Assembly: GCA_014529385.2 (NCBI GenBank)
Contig: CM043963.1
Coordinates: forward strand, 4,529,001-4,593,000
DNA: 64,000 bases
From: Adiantum capillus-veneris
Lineage: Eukaryota > Streptophyta > Polypodiopsida > Polypodiales > Pteridaceae
Reading direction: 5' to 3'
Shown piece after piece: positions 35,040 to 46,518 of the stretch; position 1 is the stretch's first letter; every line of letters begins with the position of its first letter. Under the pieces are notes generated by a model that was not told where the DNA came from, made no database searches, and saw nothing but the letters and a program-made list of their open reading frames with translations. Position numbers and translations under genes: made by a program.

Positions 35040-36680
35040 ATGCAAGGTCCACCACTTGTTCAAGCTAGATCTAAGAAAGTATATATACTGAGTCTTCAAA
35101 CTAGTAAACCAAGGGAAGAGAGAAGCAGGGTCCATCACTTGTCCAAGCTCATCTCTAGACAACATAGAGAGATGTTATGTCTACTAATTGTCCAATATAG
35201 TCATGGAGAAATGATAGAAGGTTGATCCACTTGTCCAACCTATCATCTCTAGTAAAATGGGAGGTTTGGCCTTAAGATTTACCATGTAACCAACATATAC
35301 TTCATTGTATTATGAAGAGTAGAAAAGAAAAGCTCCACCACTTGTCTAAGGTAGTTCCAAAATCAACATGGAGAGAAGAAAGCTTCACCATTTGTCCAAG
35401 ATAGGTTCCATTAAAACATGGAAAACCTCATATATGTTGTACATGGAAGCTTTTTACCAAGGTCCACCACTTGTCCAAGCTAGGATCCATTAAAACATGG
35501 ATAGAAACAAGGCTCCACAACTCGTCCAACCTTTATAGCTGCGAAGTGTACCGGTTGTCTAAACTAGGCATGGGAAAATAATAGAAGGTCCACCACTTAT
35601 CCAATATATTATCTCTAATAGCATAGGAGGTTTGGTCTCAAGATTTAGGAATTGGCTGACCTGTATTTCATTGTATTATGATGAATTTGGTTTTAAAGTC
35701 AACTACTTATCCAAGATATAAGTTTATATCTTGAATGGTATTCCTTCCCATCACTTAGAAAACCAATGATATGTTGTACATGGGAGGGTTTGTTACAAGG
35801 TCCACCACTTGTCCAAGCTAGTTTCATTGAAACATGGATGAAGACAAGCTCCACCATTTGTTAAAGCTAGACTCCATTGAAATCTAGAAAATCCATTCTA
35901 TGTTGTACATGGGGTTTTTGTTTTAAGGTCCAACACTTGTCCAAGCTAAGATCCATTGAAACATGGAGTAGAGAAACACTCCACCACTTGTCCAAGCTAG
36001 GCAACATTGATAGTAGTTGGTTTATTTTGAAGATCCACCACGTGTCTAAGCTAACTCTATTGAAACATAGAGAGAAGCAAAGGTCCACCAACTGTTCAAG
36101 CTAGGCTCCATTGAAACATGGACAGAAGCAAGCTCCACCATTTCTCCAAGATAGACTCCATTGAAACATGGAGAGAATCAAAGGTCCACCATTTCTCCAA
36201 GCCAAGATCTAGTTGTCCAACCTATAAGGTTATATCTTAAATGGTAATCTTTCTAATCACTTGGAATACCCATGATATGTTTTACATGGGGGTTTTGTTC
36301 CAAGATCACCACTTGTCCAAGCTAACTCTATTGAAACATAGAGAGAAGCAAAGGTCCACCACTTGTCCAAGCTAGTCTCCATTGAAACAAGGAGAGAAGC
36401 AAGCTCCATCATTTCTCCAAGATAGGCTAGCATGGATAAGTGCACCTTGAAACTAACCTTCCTATGAGGCAATAGAGCATATGCTACATATTTTATGTAT
36501 GCCCCATGCTTCAAATTAAGAAGTTATAGATTAGAAGTGGACCTTGCTTAAATGTCACATGCAATAAATTAAGGAAAAATAGCCAAGTGGATTGTATTCC
36601 TCAATAGATCCTTGCTTTCACAAGTTGTGAACCTTGAGTCACTTTTACATTAACTTGGACAAGTGGTGGACCTAGAAACC
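35040..36680 (-). repeat. 20-mer array, block E, mostly inverted
   Basis: Core units on the minus strand with the same spacers as block D, starting with the third copy of the terminal unit (35040-35220). One plus-strand core (TTGGACAAGTGGTGGACCTA) appears at about 36657, so orientation is not uniform at the far end. Confidence 0.85.
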
Positions 36681-36689
36681 AAGCTCTCC

Positions 36690-39225
36690 ATGTTGAGATA
36701 AGTTGTAGGTAGGACAGTAGAACATAGACAACGATAATGGATGCAATATACTCCTCTCCTAATAATCCAATTGATTGAAACCATGATATTTTAGTTGTTT
36801 TCATTGTGTATTGTATGTGCATAAAGTGAAATGAGACCTTAAGAAAACTCAAATTTTTGACAAAATCTCTATATTTTATACATGATATATTGAAAGTTGT
36901 CCAACCTGGGAATTGGGATTTTCCCACTTTACCTAATATGGTCTTACATAGTAAAATGAGCAACATTCTCTCGATTCATATGCAAACATCTTCATATCAT
37001 CAATCATAAACTAAGAGTATGAGGATGATGATAGATAATTAACACAATCAACATAATCAAGACATTGTAAAATAAGCAACATTCTCTCCATTCAATGCTA
37101 GCATAGAATACAACATGTTGGTAGTACAACCAAAAGATTCCAGATTTAGAAGTGGGAATAATGCCAAGCTATGGATGTTTACAGGTGCATACCAATGTGA
37201 AAGAGTAGGTATGAGGCTCAAGGGCAGCTAGAGTATCAAAAAGTGTATGTTTTTGGTGGTTTTTTCAGCTAAGAATCTCCGTTTTGGGGCTAATCAAGAT
37301 GGGTACTCAAGCTGTCTATAACTTCAGAGTTTGTCTTTCTTAAGGTGGTCTTCAAAGTGCTTTACAAATTGGTCCATATGGCTCGTCAATCGAAGCTACA
37401 ATGACCAAAGATATTGCAAGTAGAAGGAAGAATTGATTTGCAGATTCCCGTCGTGTGGAACAAGTTGGTCAATGGCTTGAGGAGTATGTGAGATAATAGG
37501 ATTAAAGTTCTTGATTTATGGTGCATGTTGGTCTTTTCAGATTTGCAATCAAAGTTTAGAGGGTCAAGTTATGAGCAAAGAAATATTTTTCAGGGGCTGG
37601 TACTAAAGTGACTTGACTGCCTTGGAAAGCATGCCATCGGGGTTTTCCTTGGGCTTGCTAGAGTTCTCAAAGGTGGTATGCTTCATATGAAGCACTATAA
37701 AAGTTACAGCATGCCAATTAAAGATTTGGGCAATGAATTATGGCTGTTCAAAGTCAGCAGGATGCAGTTGCAATTGGTGATCATATGGTTTTTGTCGATC
37801 TTTGGAGCAATGGTTTGAGGTCTCAAGAACATCAAAATGCAATGGTGAATCTAGAGATTATAGTCGGCAATGTGAACTCTTGGTGGGCTTTTATAGGAGG
37901 CTCATTAGGCAAGGGAAGTGGAAGTTAGGAGGGTTTCCATGTAGTGTCCAAAAAGGATTTATTTTTTAAATTGTGGTGAATTTTTCTAGCCTTCAAGGGG
38001 TACCTCAACATCGAGCTTCCACGTGGTGTTGCAATAATCCCATAAGCAGTCGGCAAGGTGGAGTATAAAGCTGAAATGGGTGCTTCATTGTAGGCATCAA
38101 AGGAAAGAGAGAGAGAGAGAGCTTGGGGGATATCGGCTTTGGTGGCCCCTCCTCCTTCCTCATGCAGGTGATGTGTGGCACTGTTGTGGTAGAGTGGCAG
38201 TGGTCATCATCCATTTGATGACGTTTGGTGGTGTTGCCTTGCAAGCTTGTAGGGTTTGTTTCCCACGGGGATCCAAATGGCACCCTTTGCAAAAGGGTCA
38301 TTTCATACACGGTGGGGGAGTGCTATGCTCGACCAAGTGGTGTTGCACATGTAGGATTTGCTAGAAAAAAATCCATACGCATGTGATTGTGAGAAAAATA
38401 CAAAAAAAAAAAAAAAAAAACCCCTTTTTTAATGCATCTTGGGATCCATACAGTGAGCTTTTTGGGGACTGTGTGAAGAGTAGGAGCAGATGAAAACTGT
38501 TTTTTGGTCAAATGAGGAGTCTTCACAAGCTTTTGAAACAAGATCAAGCAATTCTTGCTACTTCTTGGTGTTGTTTTCCCTTCCCCCTCTTCTTTTTAGC
38601 TATTCTTTTGTGTGTATGGCATGGTTGAGTGTGTGTGTGTGTTTCACTAACAATATAACATATCCACCAAAGAATCCTTTCATATTACAAAAGACACTAG
38701 AAACTATGTCAATGAAAAGGAGGTATAATTCCCATTCATAGTACATAACATTTTTTATACACAAGTGCTGAAATCAAGAGCCAGAAGATACAACAGTCCG
38801 CATCTTCAAGCCAAGGAACTTTGAAAACCATAGTTGAGAAGGTAACCCTTCGGCACCGAGCCACAAATTTCTCCAAGCACACAACTAGATTAATATAGCA
38901 AGATCAAGAGAGCAAGGGCGTTTCACTCACCGCCCTATGCTCGCCTTCATAGAGGAATCCTTTTCCCCGAAATATTATGGCCGGGCGGCGGTCGAAAAGT
39001 GGTCGAAAAATGACCGATCGGTTGGCCAGTTAGCTGGTGGCCGATAGTCAATGGCCGATGGCCGGTGGTCGGAAGTCAATGGCCAGTGGTGGCCGGTGGT
39101 TGAATTCAAAAGTGGACTTGTCTTGTCAAGGGAGGTCACATATGGGCGGATTGGAGGGTCCGATTTGGACTTATATACACAAGGATGCTACACATGGTTG
39201 TCTCTCATGAGAGAGAGCAGCCCTT
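36690..39225. other. Unassigned non-coding region
   Basis: No supported gene. Noted items: a 27-bp direct repeat (AGCAACATTCTCTC) at 36959 and 37075; a 19-A run at 38402-38420, possibly a retroposed tail or microsatellite; and a GGCCGATGGCCGGTGGTCGG-rich tandem at about 39040-39105. The right part (from an undetermined point) should be the 5' part of the copia LTR ending at 39553. Confidence 0.4.
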
Positions 39226-39436
39226 TTGGCCTATAAAAGGAGGCCATTTCTACACACATTCATAGTGTGAAGTTGATGCAACAAGGTGGGTGTGAGGTGG
39301 TGAGAGTGAAGCAAGGCGGGAGCTCTATTAAGGGTATAATCCCTTTGTAACCTACTTCTTGTTTGAAGTACTAAAGCCATTAAGTGGCTGCTTTCCTGTG
39401 GATGTAACCCACATCGGGTGAACCACATATATCGTG

Positions 39437-39473
<37 letters not shown>

Positions 39474-39553
39474 ATCTCTTGTGTGTGAAAATTATCTCTC
39501 TCCATTAAGTAATCTACTCACTTATCTACTTAGCTACGTCATATTTCTTAACA
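39226..39553 (+). repeat. 3' portion of a copia 5' LTR (LTR start not resolved)
   Basis: The LTR must end at 39553 (TTCTTAACA) because the primer site follows two bases later. It includes a TATA box, a CT microsatellite (39441-39471) and AACCCACATCGGGTG. The left LTR border could not be fixed because no downstream LTR is present for comparison. Confidence 0.6.
39232..39238 (+). promoter_or_regulatory. TATA box of copia LTR
   Basis: TATAAAA in TTTTGGCCTATAAAAGGAGG, about 320 bp upstream of the LTR end, the usual position for an LTR promoter. Confidence 0.6.
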
Positions 39554-39555
39554 AT

Positions 39556-39567
39556 TGGTATCAGAGC
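39556..39567 (+). other. Copia primer-binding site (initiator tRNA-Met)
   Basis: TGGTATCAGAGC two bases after the LTR end, the standard plant copia primer site complementary to the 3' end of initiator tRNA-Met. Confidence 0.9.
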
Positions 39568-39626
39568 AAGGTTTGCTCGTAGCTAAAGTATCTCAAGGAA
39601 AGGATTCCTTGAATTGAGTCGGAGTA

Positions 39627-41115
39627 ATGGCGGAGGAAGGGAAGCTCAAGATTGAGAAGTTCAACGGCGGAAAAAACTGCCAACACTGGAAGATGCAGAT
39701 TGAAGACTATCTCTACCAGAAGGACCTCTATTTGCCACTACGTGGTCTTGCAAAGAAGCACACAACGATGGCAAATGAAGCATGGATTGTCCTTGACCAA
39801 AAGGCATTGGAAACAATCCGGTTAAGCTTGGTGTCAATAGTGGCCTTCAACGTTTCAGAGATGAAGACCACGGAGGACTTGATGAAGTCACTTAATGACT
39901 TCTACGAGAAACCATCGGCATCCAAAAAGGTATTTCTCATGAAGCTCTTATTCACTCTAAAGATGGTAGAGAATGGTTCAGTTGTAGAACACATAAATGA
40001 CTTTAACACAAATATAAGTCAGCTTTGATCGATGAAAATAAATTTCGATGACGAAGTGCGAGCTCTCCTTATACTATCATCTCTACCGGATAGTTGGGAC
40101 AGCCTTGTGATGGCTGTAAGTAATTCTATTTCTGGCACAAATACTCTTAAGTTTGATGATGTTGTGGGTGTTCTCCTAAGCAAGGAAATGCGAAGTCCGG
40201 ACGCACAGGAGAATCATCAAGTGCTAACTGTTAGTGGAAACAAGAGGAAGGCCTAAGGAGAGGTTATAAAACCAAAATGATCGTGATCGCTCAAGGCAGA
40301 GCAAGTCACGCACAAAGTCAGTTCTTGAATGTTGGAACTGCGGCAAGAAGGGCCACGTTAAGAAGGATTGTTGGTCCAAGAAGAAGAAGGAGTCGGAGTC
40401 TCAAGCTAACAAGCCAACATCGGAGGCCAATGTGGAAAATAAAGTGGAGCAAGATGCTCTAATTATATCATTAGACAATGTGTCTAATTCCTGGATAGTA
40501 GAGTGGCACCACACAAGCAACATTTCCAAGATTACACCAAAGGTAATTTTGGGTATGTATACTTGGGAGATGATGAATCTTGTGAAATTATCGGCAAAGG
40601 TACAATTTGTGTTTAAACTGCTAACATAAATTAATGGAAGCTTAAAGATGTTAGGCATGTTCCTTCTCTTCGCAAAAATTTGATCTCTACAGGACAATTG
40701 GACGATGAAGGTCACAACATTGCATTCCGAAGCAAACGGTGTAAGATCTCAAAGGGATCTTTGGTGGTTGCCAAGGGAGAAAAGGTCGGTACACTTTACT
40801 TGTGTACTATTAGCATGCAATCTTTAACTTGTGCAATAGCTATGGAAGTCAACAGTGTGATGTGGCACTATCGGCTTGGGCATATGAGTGCCAAAGGAGT
40901 GCAAATCTTTTAAACAAAGAATCTTCTACCAAGTTTGAAAGAAGTGGACTTAGAGTTCTGTGAAGATTGTGTTTATGGTAAACAAAAGAGGATAAATTTT
41001 CAAAAATTAGGAAATGAAAGAAAAAATAAAAAACTTGAGTTGGTTCATTCTGACATTTGGGGTCCTGCAAGTACACCATCACTTGGTGGCTCATTGTACT
41101 TTCGGTGTATCCTTA
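39627..41115 (+). pseudogene. Ty1/copia gag-pol fragment, degenerate and truncated
   Basis: Gag starts MAEEGKLKIEKFNGGKNC and runs through the UBN2/Retrotran_gag_2 region with a TGA at 40026 and a TAA at 40254. A frame change precedes the CCHC knuckle (C-x2-C-x4-H-x4-C, 40330-40371). A protease remnant (NSWIVEWHHTSNI) follows, then the GAG-pre-integrase segment MWHYRLGHMSAKGV and CVYGKQKRINF. The first integrase residues (HSDIWGPAS) end near 41110, where minus-strand gypsy sequence begins. All of reverse transcriptase and RNase H is missing. Confidence 0.9.
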
Positions 41116-41117
41116 AG

Positions 41118-41640
41118 CTATGATTTTAGTACCCATATTTTCCTGACTCCTTGCATGCTACTTGTAGCATTTGTTTGTAGAGGGGATGGAGAAGATTGAA
41201 TACTTTTTGGTTTGGTATGCTGATTGCTTCTTTTCCATTCCTCCTTGCTTGGTGCAATTACAACAATGAGTTGCCCGTCTTTAGGTGATAGCTTTAGCTG
41301 ATTTGTATCCCAATCTGGTACCGCTTTGTATGTTTGCATCCAAGGAATTCCAAGAATCATCATCTCATTCATGTGTTCATCTGGTAAGCATACAAACTGA
41401 TGAGGACATGAACATCCATGTAATATCACATTCAAGTTGACTACTCCAAATGGTTGGGTTGGATTCTTGTTGCATCCTTTGATTGTCGTTATTCTTGCTG
41501 TCAATGCTTGACTTGTTGCCTTCTTGTACGTGGAATAACTTATTGCATTTACTCTAGCTCTTGTGTCAACCAAAGTATTGGTGCTATGATTGTTGAGCTT
41601 TACTTTGATGCGCATGTCCATTCCATCTAACCAGTCATCA
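41118..41640 (-). pseudogene. Gypsy copy 1: second retropepsin-like domain, downstream of integrase
   Basis: Minus-strand frame with GMDMRIKVKLNNHSTNTLVD, then TRARVNAISYSTYKK and MNEMMILGIPWMQTYKAVPD. This is the aspartic-protease layout: active-site loop (here DTRA rather than DTGA) and the ILG motif. It follows the integrase C-terminus in the same strand and order, about 70 codons later. The element also has a protease before its reverse transcriptase (51232-50700), so this is an extra copy. The fragment ends at about 41118 against the copia remnant. Confidence 0.75.
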
Positions 41641-41828
41641 TCTGTTGAAACTGCATCTTTAGGTAATTCCCTTTGTCAATCATGTATTTCCAGAGTGTTG
41701 ATGGGAATCGGAATCTGTTGATCCTTGAGAGCAGCTTTCCGCTTGAGTACCCAAAGCCGAGATTCCTCTTGGACTTCATCCATAACCTGCTGTCATTTAA
41801 TCTTTCTTTGCTTGGCTGCATGCATTCT

Positions 41829-42388
41829 TTATAGCAATTCATTGGTTAGTGGCAAATTGTATTTCTTTAAACGACATTCGCTAATCCAATTAGCCATTGG
41901 TTCACCATCTAGGGTGGATAATTTTACTGCACCACTTGGAGATACATCTTCAATGATAAATGGTCTATTTCCTTTTTTCTTAAACTTGGGAATGTGTTGC
42001 TTAAGGGAATAGACTAAAACTAAGTCCCCTTTCTTGAAGATTTTTGTGATTAAGTGGGAATCAAAAAACTGTTTTTGTTTCCGCTTTTGTGCATAGATAT
42101 AAGCTACATTAGTTAGCCTTTGCTCATCTAGCTTTTCTAAATCTTCAAGTCTTTTTGACAATCCATATCCAGTCCACTCAAGATTCTGTGCTACACTTCA
42201 TGTCGGCAATAGAAATTCTATTGGCAATATGGCATCAAGACCATAAACAAGGTTAAAGGGTGTAGCATTTGCAGCTGTTTGAATGAAACTTGATAAGCCC
42301 ATAGAGTAGCATGTAGATTCATTTCCCATTCTGTTCTTCCTGAACTAACTACCTTAGTCAGCACCGAGCTGAGAATTTTATTCATATG
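41829..42388 (-). pseudogene. Gypsy copy 1: integrase C-terminal region and end of core
   Basis: From higher to lower coordinate: NKILSSVLTKVVSSGRTEWE and LHATLWAYQVSFK (end of integrase core), a small frameshift near 42190, then LEKLDEQRLTNVAYIYAQKR, KGDLVLVYSLKQH and GEPMANWISECRLKKYNLPL (integrase C-terminal fold). The core is cut at 42388 by the inserted LTR element and resumes at 47432. Confidence 0.85.
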
Positions 42389-42393
42389 CTCAG

Positions 42394-43306
42394 TGTTTGG
42401 CGGAAGAAGCAACAGGCGGCCGTGGCCAGAAGGACCATAATTTCCTGAGAAACCATTGTAAAATTCTTTTGTAAAGAAGCATCTCTAAGCCGGGAAATTA
42501 TCAAGGATGTATGATTATTCTTTTGGGAGCAATTGTATATTAGAGAGCCAATTTTAAGAGTAGGAGCTTATGGCCGGACAAGCCATTGTTTGCAAAGACC
42601 TAATCTATAAAGGTCAATTTCTGTAAGTTTTGGATAATCTTTTGAATGGAGAACTGAGAAGACAACGTACGTTTGAGAGCTCGTTCTTGTTCAAACTTGT
42701 AATCTTCGCCGTTACGGCTACGGTAATCCAAATTCAGATTTTATTATTGCATTGTGTTCCTCTCCTCTTGCTCTTTCAGTTAAGTGTAATCATTCAAGAT
42801 TCGGTGTAGGTTTTTGACTACCAGTTTGAGGCCTTAAATCATTGTTTTGAGTGTCTATATGCGTGTTTTATGTCGTTTCGACCCTAGGAGGGGCTTTAGG
42901 GACCTTAGAACGACCCTTAAGGATCAATCGTTTACTGTTTTTGCGTACTTTGGGACAAACGATCGCGATCGTTGTACCTTCTCAAAATGCTTTGACAGTG
43001 ATAGGATATGTTCCTGATAGTCCCCTGTAGCTTCCCTTCAAGTTTCGTGCGATTCCAATATGATTTGCATGGCGAATGGGCGTGATGACTGTAGAGCTAT
43101 GTAGAAGAACATAGGCAGATTACTTGGCTTTAGTGCATTCGATTTGCTTGTAGAGTTAGTAGTTGCATCTCTTCGAGTTCACTTCATTAGGATTGACACC
43201 CTAGTGAGTTTCCATGCCTCATCCGAGTCGCTTCCCCTGTATCGATAATATTATGTTGATGCTTGAGAGCTATGCTATGGACGTCCGTCGCGACGACCCG
43301 CAAACA
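42394..43306 (+). repeat. 5' LTR of the 5-kb element
   Basis: 913 bp, with an AACGATCGCGATCGTT palindrome near 42958. The LTR ends ...GCAAACA directly before the primer site. Confidence 0.95.
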
Positions 43307-43325
43307 TTGGCGCCGCTGCCGGGGA
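43307..43325 (+). other. Primer-binding site of the 5-kb element
   Basis: TTGGCGCCGCTGCCGGGGA immediately after the 5' LTR, very like the TGGCGCCGTTGCCGGGGA site of Athila/Tat-type plant gypsy elements. Confidence 0.85.
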
Positions 43326-43329
43326 ATGC

Positions 43330-44870
43330 ACCTTAGGTGATGAGTGACCGAGTGCGCAGTTAGACTCCTTAAAAAAGATCAATCCACAAATCCATTTTAC
43401 ACCTCAGTTAGGCTGCTAGACAAGGGTTGAGAGCCTAGTGGAGTCTAGAGTTGGTGGACCGGCTAGATCCTCTCTTAGGAGATTTAGGGAACTGTGAGTG
43501 AACGTGTTTAAGCATTTTTGCTCTTCAATTTCTCTAATTCGATTGAGTACTGAAATCTCACCCGAAATCCGTCGTGTTTGTTTTGTTTGATTCATTTTCT
43601 TATGTTTTTTCAGTTCTGTACTTAGGAGTAGGATAAGCAAATCACATTCCAATCAGATTTGGGGCAAAAGTTAGAGTCGAGAAACCAGAAAACCATAACT
43701 TTGGCCGAAAAAGCCATAAGACTCTGAAATTCTGAAAATCTGACCAAACATGATTGATATTGATTCAAATCACAGAGTGGTAGCACAAAACACTAGGAAA
43801 CACTTGTCAGAGGGAGCAGACAAAATTTCATCAGATTTGGCCCAGGTACTACGATCACGATCAGTGTACTTGAGTGTCAGATTTGAACCAGATTTGACAT
43901 GTGCCTTCCTGATAAGATTTCAAACAAGTTTGTCTAAAGCAACCACACCCAAAAACATCAAAAATCAAGGGAATCAGGCCACTTGTGTAAAACTAGCCTG
44001 ACAGACCCAGAAACTGCAAAATCTTGACTTTTGGTGATCCAAATGCAAAAAGACTTGGGGGATAGCTTTAAAACATCAGTGTCTACAAGCATGCCAAATT
44101 TGGTCTGATTTGGGCTCAGAAGTACGATCGCAATCGGTGTACCTAAGTCCCAGATTTTGACCAAATTTCATCTGTGAACTCCCCAAGTGTATACAAACAT
44201 AAAAGTCTAAAGGACCTAGGGTCAAAACTGGTTAAAACCATTAAATACAGATCCAAGTCAAAAACTGCTAAACTGGCATAGAAATTGACTTTCAGTAGAC
44301 CAAGACACATCAAAACTGGGAAGAAACTATACAGAGGGATAGCCTGTACACAGGACAACCCCAGATAGCTTTCAAATGCCAAAACAAACACCAAAATCTA
44401 GTCAAATTGACAGATTCAGGAACTCAGGCACTTCAGACCACAAAACTGTGAATTCTTGACTTTTTTGAGTCCAAATTCAAAAAGATTTGGCAGGTAGTCC
44501 TAAAGTAGCCCAGTGAACAAGCTGGTGAAGTTTCAGCTGATTTGGGCTCAGAAGTACGATCGCGATCGGTGTACCTCTGGCCCAGATCTAGCTCAGTTTT
44601 GACCTGATCATAAACCTAGGTTACACAAGATACCAGGAGTTTTCAGAACTCAAATTGGACATATTGTCAATAATCTGCAAGCAAAATTGTGTTAAGATCA
44701 TTTTGAAGTGTTGAATCTGCTAATAGTTGGAATGATACAGTGATCTCATAGCCATCCAGTGTATTCATTTGCAGAGACCGGTCGAGTAACAGCCCATGCA
44801 GTCACCTGAATTGAAAGATTTTTCCATCTCCAGGTAAGAGGTTTGGATTTGGTCAGCAAATCCCACTTTC
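43330..44870 (+). other. Long leader of the 5-kb element, with three palindromic repeats
   Basis: Non-coding leader. A diverged segment (GATTTGGGCTCAGAAGTACG...GGTGTACCT) recurs three times, each centred on a GATCNNGATC palindrome: near 43852 (CGATCACGATC), 44124 (CGATCGCAATCG) and 44558 (CGATCGCGATCG). Confidence 0.75.
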
Positions 44871-44873
44871 TTC

Positions 44874-45833
44874 ATGTTTTTGAGATCGGGAAAAGAGATC
44901 AACACCAGACACCTAGATTTAGCAGATCAAACGAGTGTCGCATCAACGGAGGAGAGTGTAAACCAAGGGATAGTACGCCAATTGGAACCGATCCTTGAAG
45001 AAGTCATTTCAGATACTTCTTCAGAGAGATCTTCAGAGAGTTTCGCAGAACACTTGGGGCAAATAAAACTAAACGGAAGAGAAAACATGGCCGCAGGACC
45101 ATCAAACCCCTCGGCCATGCTAAAGCTATTGTTCATCAAGTATCAATATGACAACAAGCAAGGTGCCAAGATATACAAAGACGGTATGGACGGCTACTGT
45201 GTGAAAATAGAAGATAGACCAAGCGAGTTCAGGGACTTGGTGCCTGTTAGCTATAGCGAAGACAAGTACCTAGATGATGAGGGTATCATGTATTTGGTAG
45301 TCCTAAACCCTAACATTGTGGAAAAGTGGGGATTGATGGGCACGAAAGACAAAATAGAAGAGGAACATGAGGAAAGGGCTCCAACAATAAGCTTACCGAA
45401 TGTGAAATTAAGGCGAGAAAACGAAACGATGCGAATCAACACTGATAACGTCTACCTGGGGCTATACAAGTATAATAATGGAGAGCAAGATCTCTATTAT
45501 AGATGTGAGGAACCCTACGTTGGGGAGATGACTGAGCAGAAAAAACTTTATGTCTTCACCTACACAGAGGGAGAGGAAATTAAAATTTCCGCATATGACA
45601 AGTATAGAAGACGATATGCAGCAATTGACAAAAAAGAATTGGAGGGTTATACGTACTTTGGGGGACCACTTCACCATTATTATGTCACTCCAAGCCCTCT
45701 TAGAACAACATCTACAACTGTTGTGCTAGAACCGTTAACCACAGGTGGAGGGAGGACTCATGTAGCTGATTCTTTCAGTCGACCTCATTATTCGATGCCA
45801 AGCCCCATGGGAACGTTACATTTCAGAGAATAG
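44874..45833 (+). CDS. ORF1 of the 5-kb element, unknown function, 319 codons
   Basis: Starts MFLRSGKEINTRHLDLADQ and is acidic near the N-terminus (EEVISDTSSERSSESF). It then has a central region with charged and aromatic stretches (KIYKDGMDGYCVKIEDRPSE; YLGLYKYNNGEQDLYYRCEE) and a Ser/Thr/Pro-rich tail. No family is recognised, and there is no zinc knuckle or catalytic motif. The stop at 45831-45833 directly abuts the gag ATG at 45834, which suggests coordinated translation. An ORF upstream of gag is known in some Ogre/Tat elements, but similarity cannot be judged here. Confidence 0.75.
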   Translation: MFLRSGKEINTRHLDLADQTSVASTEESVNQGIVRQLEPILEEVISDTSSERSSESFAEHLGQIKLNGRENMAAGPSNPSAMLKLLFIKYQYDNKQGAKIYKDGMDGYCVKIEDRPSEFRDLVPVSYSEDKYLDDEGIMYLVVLNPNIVEKWGLMGTKDKIEEEHEERAPTISLPNVKLRRENETMRINTDNVYLGLYKYNNGEQDLYYRCEEPYVGEMTEQKKLYVFTYTEGEEIKISAYDKYRRRYAAIDKKELEGYTYFGGPLHHYYVTPSPLRTTSTTVVLEPLTTGGGRTHVADSFSRPHYSMPSPMGTLHFRE

Positions 45834-46481
45834 ATGGCTACGAATCGAGGTAGTACGGTTCCTATCTCTACACATACGGTTGTAGGTCCGACATTCGCAT
45901 CCATCCCGTCACATTTGCCACCTAATAGTAGATTTGGGGCGGGTGAGCGAACGAGAGCAACCTACGACCTCCCTGATGTACGAGAACGATTAAGTCGGGA
46001 CATGGGAGCAATGAGAGTGACCGCAGAACATAGGCGGATCAGACCTTCCCAAGTAGCGAAGTGCATGCCAAAGAAGTATAGCGGCTCGGGGGATCCGTAT
46101 GTCCATGTATCGCTTTTCAAGAAAGTCTTAAGAGCGGAACAGATCACTGATTTCCATACTCAATACGAGGGATTCGGGCTGACCTTGGAAGGGACGGCCT
46201 TAACATGGTTTCAACCTTTAAACCCTGAAATTTTTCCAAATATTGAACATGTATTGCGCGAGTTCGCAGAAGAATTCTCAAAACGGGGTATAAAGCATAA
46301 TTCTGTATCGCAGATATATGCTTTTAAACAAAGGGAGAATGAAAAAGTGAAGGACGCGCAACACACATTATCAGAAAACCCATTCAGACAACACCAAGAA
46401 GCCCTCGAAGCCGTACTGCGCACAAGAAGCTTTTCAGCGACACTCGCTTCATTAAAGCCACATCAACGGCCAAAACACTGA
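45834..46481 (+). CDS. Gag-like protein of the 5-kb element, 215 codons
   Basis: Contains the gypsy gag core KKYSGSGDPYVHVSLFKKVL, LEGTALTWFQPL and FAEEFSKRGIKHNSVSQIYA (retrotransposon gag fold). It would form the particle capsid. It ends soon after the core (HQRPKH) with no CCHC knuckle and no pol. The ATG immediately follows the ORF1 stop codon. The polypurine tract and 3' LTR follow within 40 bp. Confidence 0.9.
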   Translation: MATNRGSTVPISTHTVVGPTFASIPSHLPPNSRFGAGERTRATYDLPDVRERLSRDMGAMRVTAEHRRIRPSQVAKCMPKKYSGSGDPYVHVSLFKKVLRAEQITDFHTQYEGFGLTLEGTALTWFQPLNPEIFPNIEHVLREFAEEFSKRGIKHNSVSQIYAFKQRENEKVKDAQHTLSENPFRQHQEALEAVLRTRSFSATLASLKPHQRPKH

Positions 46482-46504
46482 CATGCACGAGGGCGTCCAA
46501 GGAT

Positions 46505-46518
46505 AAGGAAGGGGGGAG
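46505..46518 (+). other. Polypurine tract of the 5-kb element
   Basis: AAGGAAGGGGGGAG directly before the 3' LTR, the expected plus-strand primer. Confidence 0.9.

Noticed and set aside
37740-37928. 62-codon plus-strand frame in unassigned DNA
   Set aside because: Short, no start context, no domain, and flanked by stops in sequence without coding character.
38402-38420. A19 run as a processed-pseudogene tail
   Set aside because: Nothing upstream resembles a spliced transcript and no target duplication was found, so it is only noted as a homopolymer.
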